14,291 nucleotides of DNA from Blastocatellia bacterium (GCA_003487805.1 DNNE01000128.1:1-14291); one strand, 5' to 3'; positions 1 to 7,825 are shown, numbered from the stretch's first letter. Notes: a model not told the origin generated them from the letters alone. Numbers and translations: made by a program.

Positions 1-59
1 CCCGACCGTGAGGGAGGGCTCCGGCCCGAATCGCAACTGAGCCCTCCCTCACGGTCGGG
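1..59. repeat. Perfect 21-bp inverted repeat (REP-like hairpin)
   Basis: Bases 1-21 and 39-59 are exact reverse complements, separated by a 17-nt loop (22-38). The arms are GC-rich, beginning CCCGACCGTGAGG and ending GGGCTC. Base 60 is C, so the stem may extend one pair past the left window edge. There is no T-run after either arm, which argues against a standard intrinsic terminator, although it could still stop or stabilise the minus-strand transcript of the upstream operon. The size and symmetry suit a dispersed REP-like element; copy number cannot be judged from this window. Confidence 0.8.
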
Positions 60-60
60 C

Positions 61-91
61 TAGTGCCCCGTCAACACACAATAGGACACTA
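61..91. repeat. Small imperfect inverted repeat next to the hairpin
   Basis: TAGTGCCC at 61-68 is matched in inverse at 84-91 (GGACACTA, 7 of 8 pairs). It directly abuts the 21-bp hairpin and may be part of the same mobile or repeated unit. Nothing else recognisable lies between here and the gene end at 132, apart from a short GGATC/GATCC inverted pair at 101-116. Confidence 0.3.
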
Positions 92-131
92 CGCTAAACT
101 GGATCGGAGCAGATCCCGACAGGTCTATTCG

Positions 132-497
132 CTACTGCTTGAAATAGCGGCTTAGGTAATTACGGGCTTTGTCTTTCGTATCGATTTCTAAGCGGAACTG
201 CTTGCCGTTTGCATCCATGGTCCAACGAACGTGCTCACCAACAAAATCTGAATATTGGTCGTTCGGCCGATCATTGACATCGAAGATGCCAATCGCGCGA
301 CAGACGCTCTTGAACTCCTGACTATCAAGCGGTGAATCACTGGCGGCCAGCGCCGCTGCGTAAAGCCGGTGACGCTGGTCCTCGCTCCGGGGGCTCGCGG
401 CGTTTCGGTTGATGTCCGCGCGCGAGCCACCCGAACTACAGGCTGAGGAGAGAATCGCGATTAACGCGATGGCCGGAATTACTTTCGGTGTGTGCAT
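132..497 (-). CDS. Small putative lipoprotein, unknown function
   Basis: The product is 121 residues. It begins with a short hydrophobic segment ending in LSSAC (Cys20), a passable though not ideal lipobox (Ser rather than Leu at -3), followed by SSGG. It is therefore probably exported and possibly lipid-anchored. Residues 30-65 look polar and flexible. The C-terminal half (about 60-121) has a second Cys (66) and alternating aromatic and charged residues, suggesting a small folded domain that I do not recognise. The same frame is open further upstream, but that part lies inside the preceding gene and reads as a shadow, so the ATG at 495-497 was chosen. The upstream gene stops 14 nt before it, so the two are probably co-transcribed and perhaps translationally coupled, as the Shine-Dalgarno is weak. 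Confidence 0.7.
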   Translation of the reverse strand: MHTPKVIPAIALIAILSSACSSGGSRADINRNAASPRSEDQRHRLYAAALAASDSPLDSQEFKSVCRAIGIFDVNDRPNDQYSDFVGEHVRWTMDANGKQFRLEIDTKDKARNYLSRYFKQ

Positions 498-511
498 AGA
501 GCTGCCGCGAT

Positions 512-1453
512 TCACCGCACGGTCAGGTTCGAACGAGCAGCGATCTTCTCGTAGCCGCCATCGAGAAAGTAGTAGACAACGTACTGTCCGGCCGGCACGC
601 CGTTGACCGTAACCGCGCCCGAGCACTGATGCTCGGCGCCAACATATTCCCAAGTGTTGTATCCATCCTTGCCGGGAGTAGCTCCCGCCGCATAAATCCC
701 CATCCAACCTTTTGGGTTGTGGTCGGCCGGAGCCGTGAAAGTAATGTTTACTTTTTGGTAGACCCCCACCAATGACGGTGCATTCATGGTGTATTCCGAT
801 CGGCATCCGCCGCCGCCGCCGGCCTTGACGCCTGAGATGCAGCAGGTTTCCTGAGTCGCCGCCGGTACGCTGTTCTTAAGAAAGCAATGCGCGTTTGGTC
901 CCCGATATGAAGGGCGCAGAAAAGTGAACGACTGGCATCTGGAGTCAGCCATGCAGTCGTCGCGACAATGATTTGGATTATTGTCAGCCAACTCATAGTC
1001 GCGGTAGTCTCCGCCGAGCCGATTTACGTTGACTTCCAGACCGCTACTCGAATTGCCCCCGCTTTTGATCCCGGAAACGCAGCAAGTGTTTGCTGACGCA
1101 GTGGTCACGTCACTCTTGAGCCAGCAGTGTGCTCTTGCTCCCTGGACACCGGGCTTTACATAAGTGAAAGCCTTGCAGGTTGAATCGCTGGCGCACTCGT
1201 TGCGACAGATCGCGGGATCGGCTTGCGCAATTTCGAAATTGCGGTAATCAGCACCCGGACGATTGGTGTCGTATTCGAGATTTCCTTGCGGTGTGAGCAC
1301 CAGCCCAGCCGCAATCGGTGCCATGTTAGTGCCGGCGGCTGAAACCGTACTTTGGACTAGAGCGTTTTCCGGGATCATCTTTCGGGTGCCCGCGGCCAAC
1401 GCGGTTAACGCGGCAACTGCGAAAACAAGGGTAATTACTCTTCGTGGCTTCAT
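512..1453 (-). CDS. Secreted protein with two PAN/apple-like modules
   Basis: The product is 313 residues with an N-terminal signal sequence (basic MKPRR, hydrophobic to about residue 21). Two homologous modules follow, at about 57-130 and 138-210. Each has the pattern N-R-x-G-x-D-Y-R and six cysteines at identical spacing (83, 87, 93, 110, 124, 125 and 163, 167, 173, 190, 204, 205). This matches PAN_4/apple-type folds, which bind proteins or carbohydrates outside the cell. After a glycine linker, residues 217-313 form a beta-sandwich-like domain with GWMGIY, W-E-Y and a PAGQY/YYFLDGGY ending, resembling Ig-like domains that end many bacterial surface proteins. The chosen ATG has GGGAGGAA 7-14 nt upstream; an in-frame ATG 14 codons earlier lacks this. 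The ligand is unknown. It is likely in an operon with the small lipoprotein downstream. Confidence 0.85.
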   Translation of the reverse strand: MKPRRVITLVFAVAALTALAAGTRKMIPENALVQSTVSAAGTNMAPIAAGLVLTPQGNLEYDTNRPGADYRNFEIAQADPAICRNECASDSTCKAFTYVKPGVQGARAHCWLKSDVTTASANTCCVSGIKSGGNSSSGLEVNVNRLGGDYRDYELADNNPNHCRDDCMADSRCQSFTFLRPSYRGPNAHCFLKNSVPAATQETCCISGVKAGGGGGCRSEYTMNAPSLVGVYQKVNITFTAPADHNPKGWMGIYAAGATPGKDGYNTWEYVGAEHQCSGAVTVNGVPAGQYVVYYFLDGGYEKIAARSNLTVR

Positions 1454-1529
1454 CTGAATTTTCCTCCCTGAACTCGACGGCGATTTTGGGTGCATGTTTG
1501 GTTATTGGTGACGCAACTCTGAAGTCGCT

Positions 1530-1556
1530 TTGTGCTGGCGACGAAACTTGTATAAT
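1530..1556 (+). promoter_or_regulatory. Predicted sigma-70 promoter of the CadC/TPR regulator
   Basis: A perfect TATAAT lies at 1551-1556, preceded by TTGTGC at 1530-1535 with a short 15-nt spacer (or TTTGTG at 1529-1534 with 16 nt). Transcription would start near 1563, giving a leader of about 140 nt before the ATG at 1706. The -35 is weak, so an activator may assist. No equally good promoter was found for the divergent PAN gene. Confidence 0.45.
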
Positions 1557-1601
1557 CCGTCCATCTGAGAATGGCGGGGCATTTTCGCCGCAATACTCTG
1601 G

Positions 1602-1682
1602 TGAAATTAATTTCAGCGAGCCTGCTTATCCCACAAAGAGTTCGCCGAAGTCCTGAGAGAACACTGAAATTCAGCTGAAATT
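1602..1682. promoter_or_regulatory. Cluster of TGAAATT palindromes, candidate operator
   Basis: TGAAATTAATTTCA (1602-1615) is a perfect 14-bp palindrome made of two TGAAATT half-sites. The octamer CTGAAATT recurs as direct copies at 1664-1671 and 1675-1682, exactly 11 bp apart (one helical turn). These also form the overlapping palindromes CTGAAATTCAG (1664-1674) and TTCAGCTGAA (1670-1679). The cluster lies between the predicted promoter and the start of a winged-helix regulator, so autoregulation is plausible but inferred. Confidence 0.35.
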
Positions 1683-1705
1683 GCTTTCTATTAGTCCAAA
1701 GGCGT

Positions 1706-4018
1706 ATGAACAGGCAGGCCAAAACGCTTTATCTTCTGGACGGCGTTGAAATTGATACGTCGCGATTTTGCTTGAAGCGTGACGGTGAAGAACGCCACCT
1801 GCGACAACAGACCTTTCAAGTCCTGGTCTATCTCCTGGAGCAGCGTGAGCGATTAGTCACAAAGGAAGAATTAATCGGCCATGTCTGGCGAGACACTGCG
1901 GTCACGGATAATGCCCTGGAACAATGTCTGGCCGAGATTCGCAAAGTCCTCGGTGACGACTCGCGCAATCCACGATTCATCAAGACCATTCCCCGGGCTG
2001 GCTATCGTTTTATCGCCAAGGTGGAGGAAGTCAGCGCGATAGCAGAAGCGACACCGCGCGTCTCTGAAAAGCCGGATGAATCACAGCCGGTCGCCCCAGC
2101 TAAAGCCTGGATCGGGAAACGAGCGATGCTCATTTCGGTCGCAATCATCCTGATCGCCGCGGCCGTAACGACGATATACCTGATCCGGCAACGACGCTCT
2201 CTCCAATTGCTGTCGACTGTGACCTTGCCGCAGACCGCCGGTAAGCGATCGGTGGCCGTGATGTTCTTCGACAATCAGTCGGGCAGTGCGGATCTTGATT
2301 GGTTGCGCGAAGGTCTGTCGGACATGCTGATCACCGATCTGTCCCGCTCAAAGAATCTGACCATCCTCAGCCGCCAGCAGCTGCACACGTTGCTTGATCG
2401 CACGGGTCACCAATCATCAGAAAAGATTCGGCTGGAAGAGGCGCTAGACATCGCCCAAAAAAGTAAAGCCACGATTCTCATCATGGGTAGCTTTGCCCGT
2501 CTGGGTGAGCAGATACGAATCGATGCGCAGCTTCATGATGCTCGTGATGGCCAACTGCTCGCCGCTGAGCGACTGGTCGTGGACCAACCGGCGCAAATCC
2601 TCACGCAGGTGGATTTACTTTCAATCAAGCTGGCTTCTCATCTGGGTGCCGCTGATCAAACCGCGAATTCAGGCCTCACCAGCGTGATGACGAACAACCT
2701 GGCGGCCTATCGTTATTACTCGTTGGGTGTTGAGAAGGCGCAAGCGGCGCGCAACCCGGAAGCTATCGCCTTGCTGGAAAAAGCGATTGCGCTGGATCCG
2801 GATTTCGCGATGGCCTACGCGCGCATCGGTTACACCTATGCGGTGAGTTGGGGGCGCCTGGAAGAAGGCAAACCATATTTGGAGAAGGCCTTTAAACTCA
2901 CCGACCGGTTGAGTGAAAAAGACAAACTCAATATCGCAGCCTGGTATGCGCTGGCGAATCAGGATTATGCCGCCGCCATCAGATCGTATCAGGAGATCGT
3001 GGCCCGTTATCCGCTCGAAGTGGAAGCGTATCGCGGTTTGGGCCGATTGCTCCGCGGAGAGAACGAGCACGACGAAGCGATCGAAATTCTGAAGCAGGGG
3101 CTGGTCATCGATCCGGGAGCGAAGGAACTATACAACTCGCTAGGCGGTGTTTATTCGGAACTGGGACGGCACGACGAAGCGATTGCGATGTATCAGCGTT
3201 ACGTACAGCTCGCCCCGGAAGAGCCGAACGCGCACGACAGTCTGGGTTTGGGTTATCAATGGGCCGGGCGTTATCAAGACGCGATCGATGAGTACCAGCG
3301 GGCGCTGGCAGTAAAGCCGGACTTTGAAGTGAGCGTCATTCATCTCGCCAATACTTTCTATCAAACCGGACGTTACGCACAGTCGCTTCAGAAATTTCAG
3401 CGTTACATTGAGGTCGCGCCCTCGACGGCCGAACGCGGGCGGGGTTACTCAGGCATCGCCGTCATTCAACGATCCCGAGGACGGATCAATGACGCGGAGC
3501 GAACTGCCAGGCAGGCGTTCGGTTACTACAAAGCCGGCGGCGGCCAACTGTTTGTTACGTCTCTGGCGAAAGGCGACTTGATTGCCGCCGAGAAGCTCAA
3601 ACAGACACTCGAAAAGATTGGAATCACAAACCGAGGCGCAAGGGGTAACCTGCGAGAGCTGACTTATTTTCAGGGTAGTTTTGAACTCAAAAGCGGCCGA
3701 GGCCCGGAGGCCATTGAAAAATTCAAGGAAGCGTTGCAGCATCGAGCGCCGGTGTGGAACTTCGATGCTTATGAAGACTGCCTCGCCAATTCTTATCTGG
3801 AACTGGGCCGCTTTGATGAAGCTATTGCGGAATACGAACGCGTCTTGAAACTCAATCCCAACTATCCGCTGGTGCACTATCACCTCGCGGAGGCTTATGA
3901 AGGAAAAGGCCAACGCGATCAGGCCCGGACTGAATACGAACGTTTCCTGCAAGTATGGAAAGACGCAGATGCGGACATTCCTGAAGTTGTCAGGGCGAAG
4001 AGAATTCTGGGTGCGTGA
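1706..4018 (+). CDS. CadC-type membrane regulator with TolB-like domain and TPRs
   Basis: The product is 770 residues, with domains in this order. An OmpR/CadC winged-helix DNA-binding domain spans about 10-105; its typical end IPRAGYRF is at 95-102. A linker is followed by one membrane helix at about 139-160. A TolB/FlgO-like alpha/beta domain at about 178-310 begins with SVAVMFFDN and includes WLREGLSDML. TPRs fill about 333-755, with clear units near 347, 440, 475, 508, 543, 655, 690 and 725. The DNA-binding part would be cytoplasmic and the TolB-like and TPR parts periplasmic, so it probably senses an envelope signal or partner and controls transcription directly from the membrane. AAAGG lies only 3 nt before the ATG, a tight Shine-Dalgarno. 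It is divergent from the PAN and lipoprotein genes, which makes them candidate targets along with itself. The signal is unknown. Confidence 0.88.
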   Translation: MNRQAKTLYLLDGVEIDTSRFCLKRDGEERHLRQQTFQVLVYLLEQRERLVTKEELIGHVWRDTAVTDNALEQCLAEIRKVLGDDSRNPRFIKTIPRAGYRFIAKVEEVSAIAEATPRVSEKPDESQPVAPAKAWIGKRAMLISVAIILIAAAVTTIYLIRQRRSLQLLSTVTLPQTAGKRSVAVMFFDNQSGSADLDWLREGLSDMLITDLSRSKNLTILSRQQLHTLLDRTGHQSSEKIRLEEALDIAQKSKATILIMGSFARLGEQIRIDAQLHDARDGQLLAAERLVVDQPAQILTQVDLLSIKLASHLGAADQTANSGLTSVMTNNLAAYRYYSLGVEKAQAARNPEAIALLEKAIALDPDFAMAYARIGYTYAVSWGRLEEGKPYLEKAFKLTDRLSEKDKLNIAAWYALANQDYAAAIRSYQEIVARYPLEVEAYRGLGRLLRGENEHDEAIEILKQGLVIDPGAKELYNSLGGVYSELGRHDEAIAMYQRYVQLAPEEPNAHDSLGLGYQWAGRYQDAIDEYQRALAVKPDFEVSVIHLANTFYQTGRYAQSLQKFQRYIEVAPSTAERGRGYSGIAVIQRSRGRINDAERTARQAFGYYKAGGGQLFVTSLAKGDLIAAEKLKQTLEKIGITNRGARGNLRELTYFQGSFELKSGRGPEAIEKFKEALQHRAPVWNFDAYEDCLANSYLELGRFDEAIAEYERVLKLNPNYPLVHYHLAEAYEGKGQRDQARTEYERFLQVWKDADADIPEVVRAKRILGA

Positions 4019-4049
4019 CGAGGGATCCGTTCGAAATTGTGGGACAGGA

Positions 4050-4727
4050 TCATTGTCTCTCGAATGAGACGTTTGAGCCTTCCTCAATTACACCTACGCC
4101 GAACATTATTATCTTTCCACTTGCCGAATCGAACTGCCCTTGCCAGATACTGTTATTCTTCCAATGGACTTGAATGCTTCCATCGGTCATCCACTGTCCC
4201 CACACTTGCTGATTTCCAGTTCGGCCCGAGGAGAAATAGCTGAAGTGTTCACGACATTCTGAAACCTGAACGCTGGATGCGCCTCCTTCTGTCTTATCAA
4301 AGCCCACTGAGCCATCAGGGTAGAGGGTCAAGTAACGTGTGAACCTCACATAATACTGTGGATCAAGGGATGATTCCTCGCCGACCCACACACCCGCAAA
4401 GGCGTTCATGGCGGCGTTCGAAGCTGCGGCTCCTCGAGCAGAATCTGAATCTGATCCTTTGACGCTCGTGGAACCGTGGGTTTGCCCGGTCGTCGGTTCC
4501 CGTGTGAGGGTGTTTACCTGGCCGTTGACGTTGAGTGTTAGGGTGTCGCCCGTTAGTTGATACGGAATCTGGAAGGCGCCGGCCAAAGGAACAATAGTCA
4601 GGACGTTGTTCTGCGCAACATACATATAAGTCTGGCCGCCAAAGATCAATGTTCTGTCCGATGTAATTTGCACGAGGCCCTCTTGGCCTTGCCAGTTGCC
4701 GGCGAGTTCATCGTTCGTATCCGTCAT
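4050..4727 (-). CDS. Two-module beta-rich protein, unknown function
   Basis: The product is 225 residues with no signal peptide. The first module (about 8-76) has L-A-G-N-W-Q-G, then short predicted strands with T-L-x-F-G-G-Q and Y-Q-L-T-G-D-T-L-T-L. A Ser/Gly/Ala-rich linker (about 78-107) follows. The second module (108-225) restarts with F-A-G-V-W-V-G-E and L-T-L-Y-P-D-G-S. Both resemble small lipocalin-like or calycin-type barrels that begin with a G-x-W motif, but no named family is certain. The upstream frame stays open for 20 more codons; the ATG at 4725-4727 was chosen because AGGGAG sits 6-11 nt before it. It ends 31 bp from the convergent regulator gene and starts 91 bp after the YCF48 gene on the same strand, so read-through from that gene is possible. 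Confidence 0.65.
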   Translation of the reverse strand: MTDTNDELAGNWQGQEGLVQITSDRTLIFGGQTYMYVAQNNVLTIVPLAGAFQIPYQLTGDTLTLNVNGQVNTLTREPTTGQTHGSTSVKGSDSDSARGAAASNAAMNAFAGVWVGEESSLDPQYYVRFTRYLTLYPDGSVGFDKTEGGASSVQVSECREHFSYFSSGRTGNQQVWGQWMTDGSIQVHWKNNSIWQGQFDSASGKIIMFGVGVIEEGSNVSFERQ

Positions 4728-4818
4728 GGCAAACTCCCTGGTTAGTAGTCGAAAAGTTATGAGCCAACAAAGTCTGGTAGGAGTCAAAAATCCCGAAAAA
4801 GGACGCGTTGCTGGCCAA

Positions 4819-6801
4819 TCAAGGCTTCACCGGTTTCCTCACCGGCGGCACGGCTTTGGGAATGTCGTCGTTATCGAAATTCAACTGCTGAGTGTTTTCC
4901 TGTCCTTTTAATTTAGGCGCGTCGCGTTCGCCGGAGCCGCCGACTTTGGGCACGGGAATTTTGACTGTTGCGAGTTCCGTTGTGCGACGGAGAATCGCGC
5001 CGCCGCGGCCGGCGATCCATGCGTTTGGTCCGCCGCGATAAGCGACGGCGAAGAGCGTCGAGCTGGTCAGGGTCGTTTGCTTCTGCCAGGTTGCGCCGGC
5101 GTCATCCGTCGCCAGCACCACCCCTTGATCGCCGGCGATCAGCGCATCGTCGCGCGACGCGAGCGCAATCGCGAACAGGTTGCTCTTCACATTCGTTTCC
5201 GAATCTTTCCAGGTTTTGCCGCCATCGTCCGTGCGCAGAATGATCCCGCGTTCGCCGACGATGTAACCACGACCGGCATCCGCGAAAGCGACCGCATGCA
5301 GCCATTCTTTCAGGTTTACGGAAACATCTTTCCAGTTCTCGCCGCCGTCTTCGGTGCGCATGATCGTGCCGCCTGAGCCAACCGCGATGCCGTGTTTCTC
5401 GTCGGTGAACTTAACGTCCTCGAGCCACGCTTTCGTTTTTGCCGGTTGGACCAGCCACGACTCGCCGCCGTTTTCAGTCTTCAGCATGTAGCCACTGGCG
5501 CCGACCGCCCAGCCCAACTTCTCATTGAGGAAGCAAACGCCGAGCAGTTGCTGCGTCGTATCCGCTTCCTGCTTAAGCCAGATCGCGCCGCCGTTGTCCG
5601 TGTGCAGAATCGTTCCGCGATCGCCGACCACCCATCCGTTCTTTTCATCAACGAACGTAACTGCGTCGAGGTGCACCGTGGTGCCCGAGAGCTGCGCCGT
5701 CCAGAGCTTTCCGCCTGAGCGCGTCATCAAAATCTTTCCGCGTGCGCCCACGGCCCATCCGCGCGATCCGTCAATGAAAGAAATATCCGACAGGTCATCA
5801 CGGCTGCCTTCAGTCAGACGCAACCAGCCGACACCGCTGTCTTCGCTCCGTAAAACCAGGCCATCGCCGCCCGCGGTCCAGCCCGTGTTCGCATCGGCAA
5901 AGTAAACGGTCACCAAACGCGGATTTGTTTTCACGCTGGTTGGCAGCCAGAGCTTGCCACCGTTGCTCGTGCTCAGGATTGTGCCGTTGTTAGTCGTAAT
6001 CCAACCATGCTGCTCGTCCGAAAAATAAATCGCGAGCAAATCTTCAGTCATGAGAATGTCACTCGGCTCCCATGTGACGCCCGCGTCTTCGCTCCGGAGT
6101 ACGCGGCCGCCATAGCCGATAGCGATTGCGCGCGTGTCGTTAACAAAAGTTACCCCGGTAAATGGAAGCGTCGAAAGCCGCACGACTTCTTTCCAATGTT
6201 TGCCGCCATCGTTTGTGCGCAGGATGATTCCGCGATCGCCGGCCGCGAGTCCGACGTTCTTGTTCGCAAACGAAACTGAATAGATATGCGCCCGCGTGGA
6301 ACTTTTTTGGAGGGACCACGACGCGCCGCCATCACTGGTTGTAAGAATGCAGCCGTAAGTTCCGACGGTCCATCCGTGCCGGCGATCATCTGAAGCGAAA
6401 GTAATCGAATAGAGATGATCTTTTGCTGACGTTTTGATCTCAGTCCATTTCTCGCCGCCGTTTCGCGTCTCTAAAATCAGCCCGCGCGCGCCCACGGCAA
6501 ACACGTGCTGTCGATCGAGCACGTACAATCCGTTCAGCGCGTTGACCAGACGAGTCGGTTGGCTCTCCCAGCGGAATCCGCCATCGGCGGTGTAAAGAAT
6601 CACACCGTCTGCGCCGACGGCCCAGCCATGCAGTTTGTCTCCGGCGAAACGAATCGAGCTGATCGCGTTGCCTTGCGGCAGGGGGTTCTGCCATTCCCAA
6701 CCACGACCGGCGGTTTGCGTCCGGACCACAGCGCAAACTGAGGCGGCAATGATCGCCGCCAGACAAAACCGCCTGATTGATTTTCGTGAATGACTTGCCA
6801 T
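4819..6801 (-). CDS. Secreted YCF48-like beta-propeller protein, 14 repeats
   Basis: The product is 660 residues with an N-terminal signal sequence (basic RKSIRR, then a hydrophobic stretch to about residue 26). From about 35 to 605 it consists of repeats of about 41 residues with the pattern GWAVG-x-x-G-x-I-L-x-T-x-D-G-G-x-x-W. The GWAVG-like cores start near residues 59, 100, 143, 184, 226, 267, 308, 349, 389, 429, 470, 512, 553 and 594, giving 14 units. This is the YCF48/HCF136 and BNR-like propeller family. In non-photosynthetic bacteria such proteins are usually exported and their roles are mostly unknown; the plant and cyanobacterial photosystem II assembly role should not be carried over. 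The last 50 residues are charged and proline-rich, without an obvious anchor. The Shine-Dalgarno before the ATG is weak. Confidence 0.85.
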   Translation of the reverse strand: MASHSRKSIRRFCLAAIIAASVCAVVRTQTAGRGWEWQNPLPQGNAISSIRFAGDKLHGWAVGADGVILYTADGGFRWESQPTRLVNALNGLYVLDRQHVFAVGARGLILETRNGGEKWTEIKTSAKDHLYSITFASDDRRHGWTVGTYGCILTTSDGGASWSLQKSSTRAHIYSVSFANKNVGLAAGDRGIILRTNDGGKHWKEVVRLSTLPFTGVTFVNDTRAIAIGYGGRVLRSEDAGVTWEPSDILMTEDLLAIYFSDEQHGWITTNNGTILSTSNGGKLWLPTSVKTNPRLVTVYFADANTGWTAGGDGLVLRSEDSGVGWLRLTEGSRDDLSDISFIDGSRGWAVGARGKILMTRSGGKLWTAQLSGTTVHLDAVTFVDEKNGWVVGDRGTILHTDNGGAIWLKQEADTTQQLLGVCFLNEKLGWAVGASGYMLKTENGGESWLVQPAKTKAWLEDVKFTDEKHGIAVGSGGTIMRTEDGGENWKDVSVNLKEWLHAVAFADAGRGYIVGERGIILRTDDGGKTWKDSETNVKSNLFAIALASRDDALIAGDQGVVLATDDAGATWQKQTTLTSSTLFAVAYRGGPNAWIAGRGGAILRRTTELATVKIPVPKVGGSGERDAPKLKGQENTQQLNFDNDDIPKAVPPVRKPVKP

Positions 6802-6923
6802 GTGCGTTCGATTGAGAAGTAACGCTGGACTTACCGGTTGCCTGATTATAGTTTCGGATGGAATGGAAAGCGAGAGTAGGGGATGCCCTGTCCTGGTTTC
6901 GTGTGGTCTTTTCCCTCAGCAAT

Positions 6924-6990
6924 GACGATCCACGAAATCACACGAAGTCGGCACGAAAATAACGCTTTTTGTGTGAGTTCGTGGATCGTC
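6924..6990. repeat. Long inverted repeat in the intergenic region
   Basis: Arms at 6924-6943 and 6971-6990 pair at 19 of 20 positions around a 27-nt loop. Each arm contains GATCCACGAA or its complement, next to CACAC/GTGTG. The gap 6802-7076 has no credible gene; besides this repeat it holds another TTCGTGTGG near 6898 and the palindrome at 7026-7037. A short-motif dispersed hairpin (REP-like) is the likeliest reading. The loop ends in five T, but these precede the second arm, so it is not a classic terminator. Confidence 0.7.
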
Positions 6991-7025
6991 TTACCTGGAT
7001 TGGGGAATCCCAAAATAGGCCACTT

Positions 7026-7037
7026 CAGAGATCTCTG
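7026..7037. repeat. 12-bp perfect palindrome with CTCTGTGG tail
   Basis: CAGAGATCTCTG is self-complementary and runs into TGGTGG. The resulting CTCTGTGG (7033-7040) is the same 8-mer that ends the hairpin at 8891-8898, and in both places it is followed by YGG. It may be a fragment of the same repeat family. Confidence 0.4.
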
Positions 7038-7076
7038 TGGTGGCAAGCGCGGCTACTGTCCCCGGCTTAGTGTTGG

Positions 7077-7601
7077 TCAAAACAGATCGGACCCATCATC
7101 ATCGCCCGGTTCAATCACGCCAATCCTATCCACTGCATCCTGAAGTACCGCCGGCTCGACATGGCCGAGCGCGGCGATTTTGCGCGCGGCGCGATCAGCT
7201 GCTTCCTGAATCACGTGACCGGCGTGTCCTTGCGACCATTGCCAATCGACCTGGTGCCGGCTCGTCGCTTCATCCAGACGCTTCCACCAATCGTGATTCG
7301 TCTTACGGCGAAAATTTCCTTTCATTGTCTCGATCACGTAACGCGAATCAGTGTGTACAGTCACGCGACAAGGTTCCTTGAGAGCCTCGAGTCCGAGCGC
7401 GGCCGCGGCAATCTCAGCCTGTTGATTAGTAGCGTTGCCAAGGTAATTGCCGAAGGCGCGCCAAAGTCCCTGGTAACCAAGCAACGCCACCGCCGCCGCG
7501 CGCGTCGCCTCGCGGCCATTACCGAGACTTGAGCCGTCACAGAAAATAGTTACCAGTTTTACCGGGCGTCTTGATAACGGCTGCACTTCGCTGCTAACCA
7601 T
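7077..7601 (-). CDS. rnhA: Type I ribonuclease H
   Basis: The product is 174 residues and cleaves the RNA strand of RNA-DNA hybrids in the cytoplasm, for example R-loops and lagging-strand primers. The RNase HI active site is complete: Asp22 in CDGSSLGNG, Glu63 in NQQAEI, Asp85 in HTDSRYV and Asp136 in EAADRAAR, with the flexible-loop His126 in QGHAGH. WWKRLDEA (105-112) matches the region of the basic handle in the E. coli type. The length is slightly above the usual 150-160, the excess being a short leader of about 12 residues and an acidic tail ending DDDGSDLF. The internal start is uncertain: the ATG used has only a weak Shine-Dalgarno and no better in-frame ATG lies near the domain start. 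It is a single gene, divergent from the S1/P1 nuclease. Confidence 0.9.
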   Translation of the reverse strand: MVSSEVQPLSRRPVKLVTIFCDGSSLGNGREATRAAAVALLGYQGLWRAFGNYLGNATNQQAEIAAAALGLEALKEPCRVTVHTDSRYVIETMKGNFRRKTNHDWWKRLDEATSRHQVDWQWSQGHAGHVIQEAADRAARKIAALGHVEPAVLQDAVDRIGVIEPGDDDGSDLF

Positions 7602-7825
7602 AGGTTTCAGTTTGTAGCACGATTTCCTTTCGGCGAGAACTCAACATCGTGATGCATGGTTTTAAGCGAGGGAAACGACCTTCTGAAAAGCGCTCTGCAA
7701 GTTATAAGCTGACAAGAGCTTAAACCCATGTGATAGAAATTTTTCATTAATGGCACGTTAGAAGTTGCGCAAGAATTTGCATGATGTTCCACTCGAACTC
7801 TTCGCTCAACAAAGGAGATCTTGAT

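Noticed and set aside
1454..1495. Longer start for the PAN protein (14 extra residues)
   Set aside because: The extension puts polar residues before the signal peptide and lacks a Shine-Dalgarno, whereas the downstream ATG has GGGAGGAA at good spacing.
4019..4049. Terminator between the convergent regulator and two-module genes
   Set aside because: Only a 4-bp GACA/TGTC pair is visible around 4043-4056, with no T-run, so no terminator is called.
3449..4087. 212-residue minus-strand ORF opposite the regulator gene
   Set aside because: It lies antisense to the TPR region of the regulator, has no recognisable motif, and overlaps the end of the real convergent gene.
6440..6922. 160-residue minus-strand ORF across the start of the YCF48 gene
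   Set aside because: It is out of frame with the well-supported YCF48 gene, and its Arg-rich composition is typical of a shifted frame.
7705..7722. TAAGCT-GACAAG-AGCTTA inverted repeat upstream of the S1/P1 gene
   Set aside because: A 6-bp stem in AT-rich sequence is close to chance and is not placed relative to any promoter I could find.
7751..7770. Possible sigma-54 promoter (TGGCAC then TTGC) upstream of the S1/P1 nuclease
   Set aside because: The gap between the two elements is 8 nt instead of 5 (GG to GC distance 13 instead of 10), so it cannot be a functional -24/-12 site.
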